A stretch of DNA of 64,000 nt from Thalassotalea atypica (lineage in GTDB: Bacteria; Pseudomonadota; Gammaproteobacteria; Enterobacterales; Alteromonadaceae), in assembly GCF_030295975.1 (NCBI RefSeq), contig NZ_AP027364.1:620001-684000 (forward strand), in the 5' to 3' direction. A model generated the notes under the pieces. That model saw only the letters and a list, made by a program, of their open reading frames with translations, did no database searches and had not been told where the DNA came from. The position numbers and the translations under genes were made by a program. Positions within the stretch are counted from its first letter, which is position 1; each line of letters starts with the position of its first letter. Positions 28,826 through 39,582 of this stretch are shown piece after piece.

Positions 28826-29254
28826 ATTAAAGCTTTTATACTCTTTGTAATTTTTGTTTTTGCCTTTCCGTGCGCTGCAGATGCTGAGGAAGTGTTTGCT
28901 ATAGTAAATACCTCGGTGAAAAAACAAGAGTTCACCAAATTAGAATTGAGACGTATTTTCTCAAGAAAACAACCGCTATGGCCTAATGGTCAACCTATCG
29001 TCGTATTCGTACTTCCAAGTAAGAATGAATTGCATCAGCGGTTCAGCAAAGAAGTCCTCAAAATATTTCCATATCAACTTGATCGAATCTGGAATAAATT
29101 GACTTATTCCGGTATTGGTACTGGCCCGGTTGTTGTAGATAACCCAAAGCAACTGGTTGAAGCAGTTAGCTCTACGCCTGGCGCTATTGGTTATGGAGAA
29201 GGAAGTTCCATCGCAGAAAAGGAGAATGTGCATGTTGTCAGCATTTCGAAATAA
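28826..29254 (+). CDS. Short periplasmic binding-protein-like (PstS-type) protein, predicted ATT start
   Basis: 142 residues with ATT 28826 as start: AAGGA lies exactly 7 bases upstream, and the resulting N-terminus KAFILFVIFVFAFPCAADA is a clear signal peptide. No ATG, GTG or TTG exists in frame in the nearby upstream stretch; the next in-frame candidate, GTG 28892, would remove the signal peptide. The body (FTKLELRRIFSRKQPLWPNGQPIVVFVLP, then TPGAIGYGE) matches the short phosphate-ABC substrate-binding-like proteins, half the size of PstS. It lacks its own ABC transporter and overlaps the barrel gene by 23 bases, suggesting a sensing rather than an uptake role (inference). Confidence 0.75.
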   Translation: MKAFILFVIFVFAFPCAADAEEVFAIVNTSVKKQEFTKLELRRIFSRKQPLWPNGQPIVVFVLPSKNELHQRFSKEVLKIFPYQLDRIWNKLTYSGIGTGPVVVDNPKQLVEAVSSTPGAIGYGEGSSIAEKENVHVVSISK

Positions 29255-30455
29255 TCAGTTGATGCATATGATCGTACGCAACTTTAGTGCTCTAGTTTTA
29301 CTTGCAGGTCAAAGTGCATTTGCGGCGGAGTTTTTAGAACGAGACCTACAAATTCACGGTTTTATCTCTCAAGGTATTATTGAATCGAATAATAGTGATT
29401 ATGTTAATGATGATAAAGACATCTCATTTGAATTAACAGAAGTTGGGGTCAATGCTTCATATAAACTGTCTCCAACTCTTAGAGTTGCAGGGCAGCTTGT
29501 TTATCTCAACGGTGGTAATCGCTACGCAGAAGGAGCAAGGTTAGATTATTTACTGTTAGACTGGTCTGCCTATCATTCAGATAATTGGCAAGCAAACTTT
29601 CTCTTTGGACGATATAAAAATTACAACTGGCTTTATTCAAGCACACGAGATGTCCCTCATACACGACCAAGCATCATTTTACCCCAATCAATATACTTCG
29701 ATGGTTTTCGCGATATAGCTGTAGGTGGCGATGGCGTAGCTGCGTTACTTAAAAGGAGTGATGATACTTTTGGGGAGTTTGAATTCAACCTTAGTTTTGG
29801 CACATCTAAAATTACTGAAAAACAAACTAAAATTCTTCTCAGTGAGTTTGCCACAGGAAATATGACGCATGATTATGATGTACAGGGCAGCATATTTTGG
29901 ACACCAATAGAGTCGCAGTGGCGAGTTGGGGTGTCGGTCGTTGATGCAGATTTTAGTTATAGTAAAGGACAGCAGGATCTTTTTGAAGATAATGAAATCA
30001 TCTTGCAGCGTTATATGATTAATGCACTTTATGAGGCTGAGGACTGGGAATTTAGTGCAGAATTTATACAAGAACGATTTGTGCTGGACGGCTTTTATTT
30101 TGATGAATTCCATCAAGATAATATGGGGCAAGGCCTTTTTGTTCAAACACGATATCAATGGCAAGAACGTATCAAGTTACTCGCGCGGATAGAGCGCTTC
30201 TACGCCAATAAAGATGACAAAAATGGTAGTGAATTAGAGAAAAATTCAGGGGGGCTTATCCGTGATTACTTTGGATATCAACACGATGTTGTTGTTGGTT
30301 TGACTTATGATCTGACAGACAACATGCAAGCCCAATTCGAGCACCATTGGTTTGAAGGTACCGCCCGATTGACACCAGTGGTAGCACCTAACTCTGTTGT
30401 TAATGACAGTAAGCACTGGAGAACTTGGGCAATACAATTTATGTACTGGTTCTGA
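29232..30455 (+). CDS. Outer-membrane porin-like beta-barrel protein
   Basis: 407 residues. Start at ATG 29232, with AAGGAG 7 bases upstream, inside the previous gene. The signal peptide ends QSAFA. The mature part consists of alternating amphipathic strands rich in Tyr/Trp/Asp (SFELTEVGVNASYKLSPTLR, NWQANFLFGRYKNYNWLY) and ends WAIQFMYWF with the terminal aromatic Phe typical of Bam substrates. It resembles porin-like proteins of marine gammaproteobacteria, but no pore specificity can be given. It is the middle gene of a tightly coupled trio, and the next start lies 2 bases after its stop. Confidence 0.72.
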   Translation: MLSAFRNNQLMHMIVRNFSALVLLAGQSAFAAEFLERDLQIHGFISQGIIESNNSDYVNDDKDISFELTEVGVNASYKLSPTLRVAGQLVYLNGGNRYAEGARLDYLLLDWSAYHSDNWQANFLFGRYKNYNWLYSSTRDVPHTRPSIILPQSIYFDGFRDIAVGGDGVAALLKRSDDTFGEFEFNLSFGTSKITEKQTKILLSEFATGNMTHDYDVQGSIFWTPIESQWRVGVSVVDADFSYSKGQQDLFEDNEIILQRYMINALYEAEDWEFSAEFIQERFVLDGFYFDEFHQDNMGQGLFVQTRYQWQERIKLLARIERFYANKDDKNGSELEKNSGGLIRDYFGYQHDVVVGLTYDLTDNMQAQFEHHWFEGTARLTPVVAPNSVVNDSKHWRTWAIQFMYWF

Positions 30456-30457
30456 TC

Positions 30458-32905
30458 ATGAGAAAGAAATTTGTTAGCGTCCCTGTTAAGCTTTTGTGCT
30501 TAATTGTAGGCTCTTTGCTGCTGCTAAGTGCAGGCTTTACATCGCTATCAATTTGGCGTCTACAAGATGAGTTTGTCCAACATCAACAAGACAAACTATC
30601 GTTAGGAAAAGCGCAATTTGCCATTGAACAAGAAGCATTAAATAGCCAACTGCGTATTTGGGTTGAATCATTTTCAGACATTGTTGGTATTGCTGAACAC
30701 GATGATTTTAGTGTGTTATCTGAAGCAATGAAGCAGCAGTTTTATGCGCTTCAGCTTCATTTAAATGTAGAAAATTTTTGGTTAGTCGATGAAAATTTTC
30801 AAACACTAGCTTCTACAGAGCACAGCACTCCGGCTCTAGTGAGGGATAATGTGGCCCAGGTGTTCACACGACAAGAACCACTCGGTTTTGTTTCCTGTGA
30901 TAATAACCAAAGAGAATGTTTGCAAATTATTAGTGTCCCTATTTTAAATAAAAATGGTCAGGTAGCTGTTATCAGCATGTCTGCAACATTAGTTGAAGTA
31001 CTCTTTACCCTAAACCAAACATTAAATAGTGAAGTCGCTGTTGTAAAGTTTCCATTAAAAACGTCTTTAGGGCTACAAGAGGCTGAAATTATTTCAGCGT
31101 CGAATAAACAGCTAACTGAGCAAATTTTTAAAGATTTTCAAGAGAGTCTTTATACTGAGAAATTGGGGCGTGAAGGGGTTGAGCTTGAAGGAAAAGACAA
31201 CCATTACCTCATTAACTTTATTCCACTATCTAATACTGAACAAAGTTTGCATTATTTGCTTTTGATTGATGATGTTATTGATTTTAAAGAAAAAAACATA
31301 AAATACCGTAATTATTTCCTCGTTACTGAATCAGTAATATTCCTCGTCTTGGCCATGTTTGTGTTCTTTATCACAGGACCATTTACGAAACGGTTGTTGA
31401 ACTTAGCTAATGCTTTGCCGTTATTGGCACGGAAAGAGTTTAATAAATTTAGAGCAATTGATTTGCAACGCAAAGGCTTTTTCAGAGATGAGTTGGATGT
31501 TTTGACCAAGTCAGCTCAAGAACTAAGCTTTGAACTTGAACAGTTGAATATTGAGGTTGAACAAAAAACCAAAGAGCTTGAAAACATCGCAATGTATGAC
31601 ATCTTAACGGGATTACCAAACCGTAATATGCTCAACCATCAATTGCGAAAGTCGCTCGCTAATATGCCGAGAACAGGACAAGGCATTGCCATATTGTTTC
31701 TAGATTTAGACGATTTCAAAAAAGTGAATGACAGTCATGGTCATGCGCAAGGAGATAAGCTGCTCGAGGAAGCCGCTCGTCGCATAAGAACCAGTATCAG
31801 TAAAGTTGATTTAGTGTGTCGATTTGGCGGTGATGAATTTGTCATCATACTAAATCAAGTGCCCAATGTAGATGAAGTCGTTTTAGTGGCAGAAGATGTA
31901 TTGCAGCGCTTCAAAACACCGATTAAAGTCGGCTCAGGCATCTTCTATGTGTCTACTAGTGTTGGTATTGTTTATACAGACGATCCATTATCTCGCGTTG
32001 ATGATTTGATCAGCTTTGCTGATATTGCCATGTATGAAGCTAAAAATCGTGGCGGTTCACAATACTATATTTATCATACAGACATGTATTTACGTGTTGC
32101 CCAACGTGTTGCTTTGGAAAGTGAAGTGAGACAAGCGCTACTTAAAAGGCAGTTTAGCTTAAGCTTACAACCACAGTTAGAGGCTAAAACGAAACGACTG
32201 TGTGGTTTCGAAGCGTTATTACGTTGGGAGCATCCTGAACGTGGAATGGTACCTCCAGATGACTTTATTCCAATATTGGAAAACTCAGAATACATGATCG
32301 AGCTTGGTTATTGGGTCATACGTCGGTGTTTTGAAATTGTCACGGAATTAAAATCACACTTTACCGAAGAAGTTCGTATTGCAATTAATTTATCAGCGGC
32401 TCAGTTTTTAGATCCTGATTTACCTGATTACTTGTCGCAAATGATGGATCGATTTTCATTGCCTGCTCGTTATTTTGAACTTGAATTAACTGAGCAGACG
32501 TTGGTGTCAGATATTGATACGGTTATTTCTGTTATGCGACGACTAAAGCTTATGGGCTTTAGCTTTGCCATCGATGATTTTGGTACAGGGTACTCTTCAC
32601 TAGCGTACTTGAAGAAAATGCCTGTTGATGTAATTAAAATCGATAAGAGCTTTATTTTCGGTATGTTGGAGAATCATTCTGATTATCAAATTATTATGTC
32701 CACAATCGCGATGGTTAAAAATCTCGGTTTACAAGTTACCGCTGAAGGGGTTGAGTCTAGTGCGCAGCTACGAAGCCTGACCGAAAACGACTGTGACGTT
32801 ATTCAAGGGTATTATTTCTCCAAACCTATTCCGGATAAAGAGATTAGTAAATTTATTGAAGAGCAATTGGTGGATGGTTACTGGAAAACCCAGGTTAATA
32901 AATAA
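30458..32905 (+). CDS. Membrane GGDEF-EAL c-di-GMP enzyme with periplasmic sensor
   Basis: 815 residues from ATG 30458. Helix 1 is at about 7-30 and helix 2 at about 281-304; the 250-residue periplasmic part between them looks CACHE-like. A short linker/coiled coil (LSFELEQLNIEVEQKTKELE) precedes GGDEF (intact, residue about 457; the I-site position reads SKVD, so inhibition is probably lost) and EAL (EALLRW at 585). The EAL catalytic set is complete: NLSAAQF, ELTEQTL, DDFGTGYSS, KIDKSFI, AEGVES and QGYYFSKP. Third gene of the cassette; the binding-like protein and barrel upstream probably feed it a signal (inference). Confidence 0.92.
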   Translation: MRKKFVSVPVKLLCLIVGSLLLLSAGFTSLSIWRLQDEFVQHQQDKLSLGKAQFAIEQEALNSQLRIWVESFSDIVGIAEHDDFSVLSEAMKQQFYALQLHLNVENFWLVDENFQTLASTEHSTPALVRDNVAQVFTRQEPLGFVSCDNNQRECLQIISVPILNKNGQVAVISMSATLVEVLFTLNQTLNSEVAVVKFPLKTSLGLQEAEIISASNKQLTEQIFKDFQESLYTEKLGREGVELEGKDNHYLINFIPLSNTEQSLHYLLLIDDVIDFKEKNIKYRNYFLVTESVIFLVLAMFVFFITGPFTKRLLNLANALPLLARKEFNKFRAIDLQRKGFFRDELDVLTKSAQELSFELEQLNIEVEQKTKELENIAMYDILTGLPNRNMLNHQLRKSLANMPRTGQGIAILFLDLDDFKKVNDSHGHAQGDKLLEEAARRIRTSISKVDLVCRFGGDEFVIILNQVPNVDEVVLVAEDVLQRFKTPIKVGSGIFYVSTSVGIVYTDDPLSRVDDLISFADIAMYEAKNRGGSQYYIYHTDMYLRVAQRVALESEVRQALLKRQFSLSLQPQLEAKTKRLCGFEALLRWEHPERGMVPPDDFIPILENSEYMIELGYWVIRRCFEIVTELKSHFTEEVRIAINLSAAQFLDPDLPDYLSQMMDRFSLPARYFELELTEQTLVSDIDTVISVMRRLKLMGFSFAIDDFGTGYSSLAYLKKMPVDVIKIDKSFIFGMLENHSDYQIIMSTIAMVKNLGLQVTAEGVESSAQLRSLTENDCDVIQGYYFSKPIPDKEISKFIEEQLVDGYWKTQVNK

Positions 32906-32957
32906 CTGTGTAGCTGCCTTCGACCTGAAAATTAATTAAAATTGGCTTAAATTGCGC

Positions 32958-33617
32958 ATGAATAATTGGTCCTCATTACTTAAGCAAGAAAAACTCCAGC
33001 CGTACTTTTTGCAGACGATAGAACACATAGAGCGTCGCAGAGCACAGGGAATTACGGTATTCCCACCTCAAGCTGAAGTTTTTTCTGCCTTCGATACTCC
33101 TGCTTTTGACGATATAAAAGTGGTTATCTTAGGGCAAGATCCTTATCACGGTGAAGGACAAGCTCATGGTTTGTCTTTCTCAGTAAAACCGGGCGTTAAA
33201 GTCCCTCCTTCGTTAAAGAATATTTATAAAGAACTGGCCAACGATGTCAGTGATTTTGAAATACCTGAGCATGGTTTATTACAAGCTTGGGCTGACCAAG
33301 GAGTGATGTTGTTAAATACTGTGTTAACGGTGGAAGAAGGACAAGCTCATTCTCATAAGCACCTCGGCTGGGAACAATTTACCGATCATGTCATTGCTTC
33401 GATTAATGAACAACTGACTGGCGTTGTGTTCTTGTTGTGGGGGGCGCATGCTCAAAAGAAAGGGAAAGCTATTAATACCAAAATACATCATGTGCTTCTC
33501 GCCCCTCACCCATCACCTCTTTCTGCTCATAGAGGCTTTTTTGGCTGTCAGCATTTTTCTAAAACAAATAAGTTGCTAATTTCACTGGGAAAATCGCCGA
33601 TTGATTGGCAAGTCTAA
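32958..33617 (+). CDS. ung: Uracil-DNA glycosylase
   Basis: 219 residues (E. coli 229); excises uracil from DNA in base-excision repair. Start at ATG 32958 (MNNWSSLL). Catalytic motif [18 protein letters not shown] with Asp, and the substrate-pinching motif [14 protein letters not shown] with the catalytic His. It follows the GGDEF-EAL gene on the same strand after 52 bases and may have its own promoter. Confidence 0.96.
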   Translation: MNNWSSLLKQEKLQPYFLQTIEHIERRRAQGITVFPPQAEVFSAFDTPAFDDIKVVILGQDPYHGEGQAHGLSFSVKPGVKVPPSLKNIYKELANDVSDFEIPEHGLLQAWADQGVMLLNTVLTVEEGQAHSHKHLGWEQFTDHVIASINEQLTGVVFLLWGAHAQKKGKAINTKIHHVLLAPHPSPLSAHRGFFGCQHFSKTNKLLISLGKSPIDWQV

Positions 33618-33660
33618 GGGTTAGAGTAGATACAATACTATTAAGTATAGGGTGTCGTAC

Positions 33661-33697
33661 AAGCAAGAATATGACAAGTTAGTTCATACTCTTGCTT
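33661..33697. terminator. Hairpin between convergent ung and dsbD
   Basis: AAGCAAGAATATGA (33661-33674) / TCATACTCTTGCTT (33684-33697): 13 of 14 pairs. It sits between the two stops, but the T tail is weak on both sides. Probably a shared bidirectional terminator. Confidence 0.5.
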
Positions 33698-33731
33698 AGT
33701 TTCTATGGAACAGTTAAGTGTTATTCGGTGA

Positions 33732-35576
33732 TTAGTTTAGAGTACTGTTTACATGAGCGGCAAATTCACTTGCTTCCATAAAACCGGTAACTCGTTGCTG
33801 GCTTAACTCTTCACCTTTAGCATCAAAAAATAGTATTGAAGGCAACCCAAAGACATCAAAGTGTTCCATTAACTCGATACTAGAATCTGCTCCGGTCTCC
33901 GTTAAGTCAATTTGTACTAATAACGTATTGCTCAGAGCTTGTTGTACCTCAGGCTTAGGAAAAGTATATTCTTCAAATTCTTTACAAGCGATACACCAGT
34001 CAGCATACAGATCAACCATTACAGATTGTCCTTCACTGTTAGCTTTAGCAATAATGGCATTTAATTCTGCTAAATCTTTAACAAAGACAAATGACTTACC
34101 TTCTGTCTGTACTGTTGTGTTGGCGACAGAAGGCGTGACAAACAATTGATACATAGTGTTGGCACCAATAAAGAAAGCAAAGAAAATAACCAATGAACGT
34201 GCACCATACCAAAAATTCTTTTCACTGTTAGCATTTGCTACATAAAAGTATGTTGCAGACGCCATGATCAATAATGCCCACAATGCTGTGGCAGCTTGTG
34301 CGGGAATAAAACGCTCAACAAGGAATATAGGAACAGCAAGTAATAATAAGCCAAAGACATTCTTAATAATGTTCATCCAGTTGCCTGCTTTAGGAAGGAT
34401 TTTTCCGCCAGAGCTACCTAAAACTAAAAGAGGTAATCCCATGCCTAAACTCAAGGCGTATAGTGCAGATGCGCCCAAGACGATATCGCCAGTTTGAGAG
34501 ATATAAATTAAAGCGCCGGTAAGTGGAGCGGTTGTACAAGGTGAGGCAACAAGACCTGAAATTGCACCCATCGACAGGACACCTGTATAAGAGCCACCTT
34601 CTTGCTTATTACTGATGTTATTTAACTTGTTTTGCCAGCTTGATGGTAATGCTAAATTAAACAAGCCGAACATTGAGAGCGCCAAAAATATAAACAACAC
34701 ACTTAACGCTATTAATACAACAGGGTGTTGGAACATCGCTTGAAATTGGGCACCCGCCAATGCGACCACAATACCTAGTAGCGTGTAGGTCACCGCCATA
34801 CCTTGTACATAGAAAAACGATAAACTAAAAGCTTTCTTGGTGGATAAATTATCACCTTGACCCACAATAATACCCGTTAGAATAGGGTACATTGGAAATA
34901 CACATGGCGTGAATGACAACAATAAACCACCGGTAAAAAATGCCAATAGTGTAAGTAGTAAACTGTCACTTTTGAGCATGTCTACTAGCTCAAATTGTTC
35001 ACTTGTTTGTTTTTGTGTCGGCTTTGTTGATGGTGCAGGTATTGTGCTTACACCACCTTGGCCATTAATCGCAGATAACACCAATGCACTATCAGTAGCA
35101 TTCTCATCAGCTGCAACGGCATCAATGTCGATTGTTTTATTGGTCGGTGGGTAGCAAAGGCCTTTTTCCGCACAGCCTTGAAAGCGCACCGTGATAGACG
35201 CATCTTTGTCTGCATTCAATATTTCAATGGCAAAAGCGAGCTTTCCTTGAAATATTTTTTGGACACCAAAAAACTCATCTTCGTGATCAATGCCTTCTGG
35301 TAATTGAACCGGCTTGATCGTCGCGTTTTTAGCGGTGAATTTAAATTGATGACGGTATAAGTAGTAACCTTCATGAATGTTAAACGTGATATCCACAGAG
35401 CGTTTGCGTTGATAAAAGTCAAAGACAAATGCTTCATCCACTTTTAAAAATTCATCATCATTGCTAAACAATGAGCTCGATGAAGTGTCAAATATCGAAT
35501 TTTGAGCGTAGGCTGTCGAGGGATTAACTGAAATAAATGTTAACAATAAAAACAGGAGTGAAAATGCTTGTTTCAT
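33732..35576 (-). CDS. dsbD: Thiol:disulfide interchange protein DsbD
   Basis: 614 residues (E. coli 565); passes electrons from cytoplasmic thioredoxin to periplasmic DsbC/DsbG and cytochrome c maturation. A signal peptide (1-24) is followed by an N-terminal alpha domain with the cysteine pair in GCAEKGLCYPP, an eight-helix membrane domain with redox cysteines in FTPCVFPMYPI and ASPCTTAPLTGAL, and a C-terminal thioredoxin-like domain with CxxC in ADWCIACKEFE. All six redox cysteines are visible. cutA lies 5 bases upstream on the same strand, as in E. coli (cutA-dsbD). Confidence 0.95.
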   Translation of the reverse strand: MKQAFSLLFLLLTFISVNPSTAYAQNSIFDTSSSSLFSNDDEFLKVDEAFVFDFYQRKRSVDITFNIHEGYYLYRHQFKFTAKNATIKPVQLPEGIDHEDEFFGVQKIFQGKLAFAIEILNADKDASITVRFQGCAEKGLCYPPTNKTIDIDAVAADENATDSALVLSAINGQGGVSTIPAPSTKPTQKQTSEQFELVDMLKSDSLLLTLLAFFTGGLLLSFTPCVFPMYPILTGIIVGQGDNLSTKKAFSLSFFYVQGMAVTYTLLGIVVALAGAQFQAMFQHPVVLIALSVLFIFLALSMFGLFNLALPSSWQNKLNNISNKQEGGSYTGVLSMGAISGLVASPCTTAPLTGALIYISQTGDIVLGASALYALSLGMGLPLLVLGSSGGKILPKAGNWMNIIKNVFGLLLLAVPIFLVERFIPAQAATALWALLIMASATYFYVANANSEKNFWYGARSLVIFFAFFIGANTMYQLFVTPSVANTTVQTEGKSFVFVKDLAELNAIIAKANSEGQSVMVDLYADWCIACKEFEEYTFPKPEVQQALSNTLLVQIDLTETGADSSIELMEHFDVFGLPSILFFDAKGEELSQQRVTGFMEASEFAAHVNSTLN

Positions 35577-35581
35577 GAATA

Positions 35582-35893
35582 TTACTTTAGTGACTCTGTA
35601 ATCCAGTTTAAATACGCGTTGTCACCTTGCTGGATGTTCAAGGAAACAATTTCAGGAACGTCATAGGGATGTATGTTGTTAATCAAGGCCGCTAGTCTAT
35701 CAAACTGATTTTGCGTTGTTTTGATCAAGAGCATAACTTCTGTGTCCGTTTCTATCTTTTCTTGCCAACTGTAAACCGAAGTTATACCGGGCATTATGTT
35801 CACACAAGCGGCAAGCTTTTCCCTAACTAACTGTGTTGCTATCGCTTGAGCTACATTGTTATCAGGGCAATTACAAAGCACAACTTGGTACAT
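35582..35893 (-). CDS. cutA: Divalent-cation tolerance protein CutA
   Basis: 103 residues from the ATG at 35893 (MYQVVLCN); a longer frame to 36004 adds 37 residues outside the family. Motifs are VLCNCPDN, KLAACVNIMPGITSVYSW and the C-terminal HPYDVPEIVSLNI. It is a small trimeric ferredoxin-like protein linked to copper tolerance. It ends 5 bases before dsbD and is divergent from fxsA. Confidence 0.93.
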   Translation of the reverse strand: MYQVVLCNCPDNNVAQAIATQLVREKLAACVNIMPGITSVYSWQEKIETDTEVMLLIKTTQNQFDRLAALINNIHPYDVPEIVSLNIQQGDNAYLNWITESLK

Positions 35894-36035
35894 AAAATGG
35901 TCATAGGGTCGATTGAAGATCAATATCACCATTTTTACCATTTTACACCAGCAAATACTATGAGTAGTCTGCTGCATGGTTGAAATTGACCTGATTAACA
36001 CCATATTAGTTTCAAGTAATTTTTAAGGAATGCTG

Positions 36036-36527
36036 ATGTTTCGAATTTTATTTCTTGTTTTTATCATTGTCCCAATCATTGAAATAGCCGTTTTAATGCA
36101 AGTTGGTGAACTTATTGGCGGCTGGCCAACAGTTGGTGTTGTGATCTTAACGGCATGGTTAGGTGCTGTGTTTGTGCGTCAACAGGGCATTGCTACCGTA
36201 CAAAATTTACAAACTAAAATGGCGCAAGGCCAAGCACCTTCCGAGGAAATTGTTGCCGGACTTTTGCTATTAGTTGCGGGCGTATTTCTTGTCACGCCAG
36301 GTTTTGTCACTGATGCCTTTGGTCTCTCGCTTTTAATTCCGCAAGTACGCAAAGGGTTAGTAAAAGGTGTGCAGCGCCATATCGTGACCAGTGCAACATC
36401 AGGTGCAAATTTTAGTGCTCATCAACACTCAAGCTTCGAGCAACAAAACCCATTTGAAGCGCACAATACACCTAAAGCAGAACATCAAGGTAAAACCATT
36501 GATGGTGAATTCGAACGTAAAGAGTAA
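36036..36527 (+). CDS. fxsA: FxsA membrane protein
   Basis: 163 residues from ATG 36036, chosen because AAGGA lies 6 bases upstream; ATG 36030 overlaps that SD. An N-terminal helix (MFRILFLVFIIVPIIEI), the conserved stretch GGWPTVGVVILTAWLGAVFVR and a second membrane region with the family motif PGFVTDAFG. The hydrophilic tail ends DGEFERK. FxsA is an inner-membrane protein whose overproduction in E. coli relieves F-plasmid exclusion of phage T7. It lies upstream of groES, as in E. coli. Confidence 0.93.
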   Translation: MFRILFLVFIIVPIIEIAVLMQVGELIGGWPTVGVVILTAWLGAVFVRQQGIATVQNLQTKMAQGQAPSEEIVAGLLLLVAGVFLVTPGFVTDAFGLSLLIPQVRKGLVKGVQRHIVTSATSGANFSAHQHSSFEQQNPFEAHNTPKAEHQGKTIDGEFERKE

Positions 36528-36544
36528 AAAAATCGATTAAAGGG

Positions 36545-36572
36545 CTTGTTTTGAAAAAATCAGTCCTTATCT
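36545..36572 (+). promoter_or_regulatory. Possible sigma-32 heat-shock promoter of groESL
   Basis: CTTGTTT (36545-36551), a 13-base spacer, then CCTTATCT (36565-36572), against the sigma-32 consensus CTTGAAA-N13..15-CCCCATnT. Partial match only, but placed 49 bases before the groES start and after fxsA. No CIRCE element was seen. Confidence 0.4.
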
Positions 36573-36620
36573 ATTCTTCAACGAAATAACTTTAACTTTA
36601 GTTCTCAGGAGAGAAAATCA

Positions 36621-36911
36621 ATGAGCATTCGTCCATTACACGATCGCGTAATTATCAAGCGTAAAGAAGTAGAATCAAAATCTGCTGGCGGTATCGTTTT
36701 AACGGGTAGCGCAGCTGAGAAGTCAACTCGCGGTGAAGTTGTTGCTGTAGGCAATGGCCGTATTTTAGAAAACGGTGAAGTTCGCGCGTTAGACGTAAAA
36801 GTAGGCGACCAAGTGATCTTCAATGAAGGTTACGGCGTTAAAACTGAAAAAATTGACGGTGATGAAGTACTAATTTTGTCTGAAGCAGACATTTTAGCAA
36901 TCGTAGAATAA
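36621..36911 (+). CDS. groES: Co-chaperonin GroES
   Basis: 96 residues (E. coli 97). [18 protein letters not shown], the mobile loop [20 protein letters not shown] and the C-terminal [15 protein letters not shown] heptameric lid of GroEL. The SD AGGAGAG lies before ATG. groEL follows after 72 bases. Confidence 0.98.
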   Translation: MSIRPLHDRVIIKRKEVESKSAGGIVLTGSAAEKSTRGEVVAVGNGRILENGEVRALDVKVGDQVIFNEGYGVKTEKIDGDEVLILSEADILAIVE

Positions 36912-36971
36912 CCCAAAGTTAGCATATTGCCTGAGATGATGAAGTTATCGGGTGAGTGAAACAAATTATAG

Positions 36972-38639
<1,668 letters not shown>

Positions 38640-38656
38640 TTTTGCTCGACTAAAAC

Positions 38657-38730
38657 GTTGATTACTGCGTTGCTGATTCGCTCACATACAACAACACGTA
38701 TGCTTCGCTTTCAGCGCCTTGTACTAAACG
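38657..38730. repeat. REP-like inverted repeat downstream of groEL
   Basis: Nested imperfect palindrome: GCTGA (38672-38676) / TCAGC (38711-38715) outside CATAC (38685-38689) / GTATG (38698-38702), with looser outer arms starting CGTT and ending AACG. The core GCTCACATAC...GTATGC recurs downstream of fadA (458-494). From memory, similar 'cgctcacata...tatgctccgct' intergenic elements occur in other marine gammaproteobacteria; I could not check this. Confidence 0.5.
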
Positions 38731-38773
38731 ATTTATTCTTCGCAAAATAGCATATTGCTCTACGCGTATATTT

Positions 38774-38797
38774 AAAAACCTGCTTCGGCAGGTTTTT
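38774..38797 (+). terminator. Terminator after groEL
   Basis: AAAAACCTGC / GCAGGTTTTT with a TTCG tetraloop and following T run: a textbook rho-independent terminator. The remaining bases to 39021 hold no evident feature apart from the next gene's promoter region. Confidence 0.93.
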
Positions 38798-39021
38798 TAT
38801 TGTCTGTAACAAAGTTGTTTTTTTGAAACAGGGTGTCGGTAGATTTCATTGGGTAGATTCTGCAGTAGTGCCTTTTGAGTGGTTAATCTTCAAGGTTTGT
38901 ACAATTTACCAACTCGCGATTACAAATTGTTTCAACTATGTGCTGTATACTATTTGAGTAGTCAATATCATTTGATTACGTAAACGTTGAATAGTATTTA
39001 CAATCATTCCGGGAATGAAAG

Positions 39022-39582
39022 ATGAAAAAATTGATACAGTGTTTAGCTCTAATTCCATTTATTCTTATTACAGGGTGTGTACAAGTTGACTCAGCACAAC
39101 ATTCACGTGCATCACAACTTGCGATATCAAGTGTGAGAGATCTGCCTATAAAATACCCTAGTGGTGCCAAATTTTCGTTATCACCAAGATACAGTGAACA
39201 GTTGTCAATAACTGAAGCTCAAATGCAGCAGGCTTATGATGTCTATGCCACACAAATCATTCAATCTTTAGAGTCTAAAGGTTATCAATATACAACAGAA
39301 AGCAATCCTCATTTTTATGTTGGCTACGGCATCGCCTTGGGAAAAGATTTAAGCGATCAAGCAATTAACCAAAAGTTTGGCGTATTACCAGGATTGCCTA
39401 GTGTTGACGATTTGGAAAAGGGCAGTTTTCTTATCTATATTGAAGATAGCGCTATGGAAAAACAGGTTTGGCGCGGTGCAATTCAAGGCTTTGTTCACGA
39501 AGATTATTCAGAGCAAGAGCGAGAACAACGAGCGGCTTATATTGTGAACGCCGTGTTAAGGCAGTTTTATTTAACCAAGTAA
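39022..39582 (+). CDS. DUF4136-type lipoprotein
   Basis: 186 residues. Lipobox LITGC (Cys19) after a basic, hydrophobic leader, so a lipid-anchored envelope protein. The body (QMQQAYDVYATQIIQSLESKGYQYT, HFYVGYGIALG, FLIYIEDS, VWRGAIQGF) fits the DUF4136 pattern of a beta-alpha domain ending in a helix near the C-terminus. No known function. It precedes two DUF3016 genes on the same strand. Confidence 0.72.
   Translation: MKKLIQCLALIPFILITGCVQVDSAQHSRASQLAISSVRDLPIKYPSGAKFSLSPRYSEQLSITEAQMQQAYDVYATQIIQSLESKGYQYTTESNPHFYVGYGIALGKDLSDQAINQKFGVLPGLPSVDDLEKGSFLIYIEDSAMEKQVWRGAIQGFVHEDYSEQEREQRAAYIVNAVLRQFYLTK

Noticed and set aside
28892-29254. GTG-started version of the PstS-like gene
   Set aside because: It would delete an evident signal peptide and has no SD at the proper distance; the ATT start with AAGGA is preferred.
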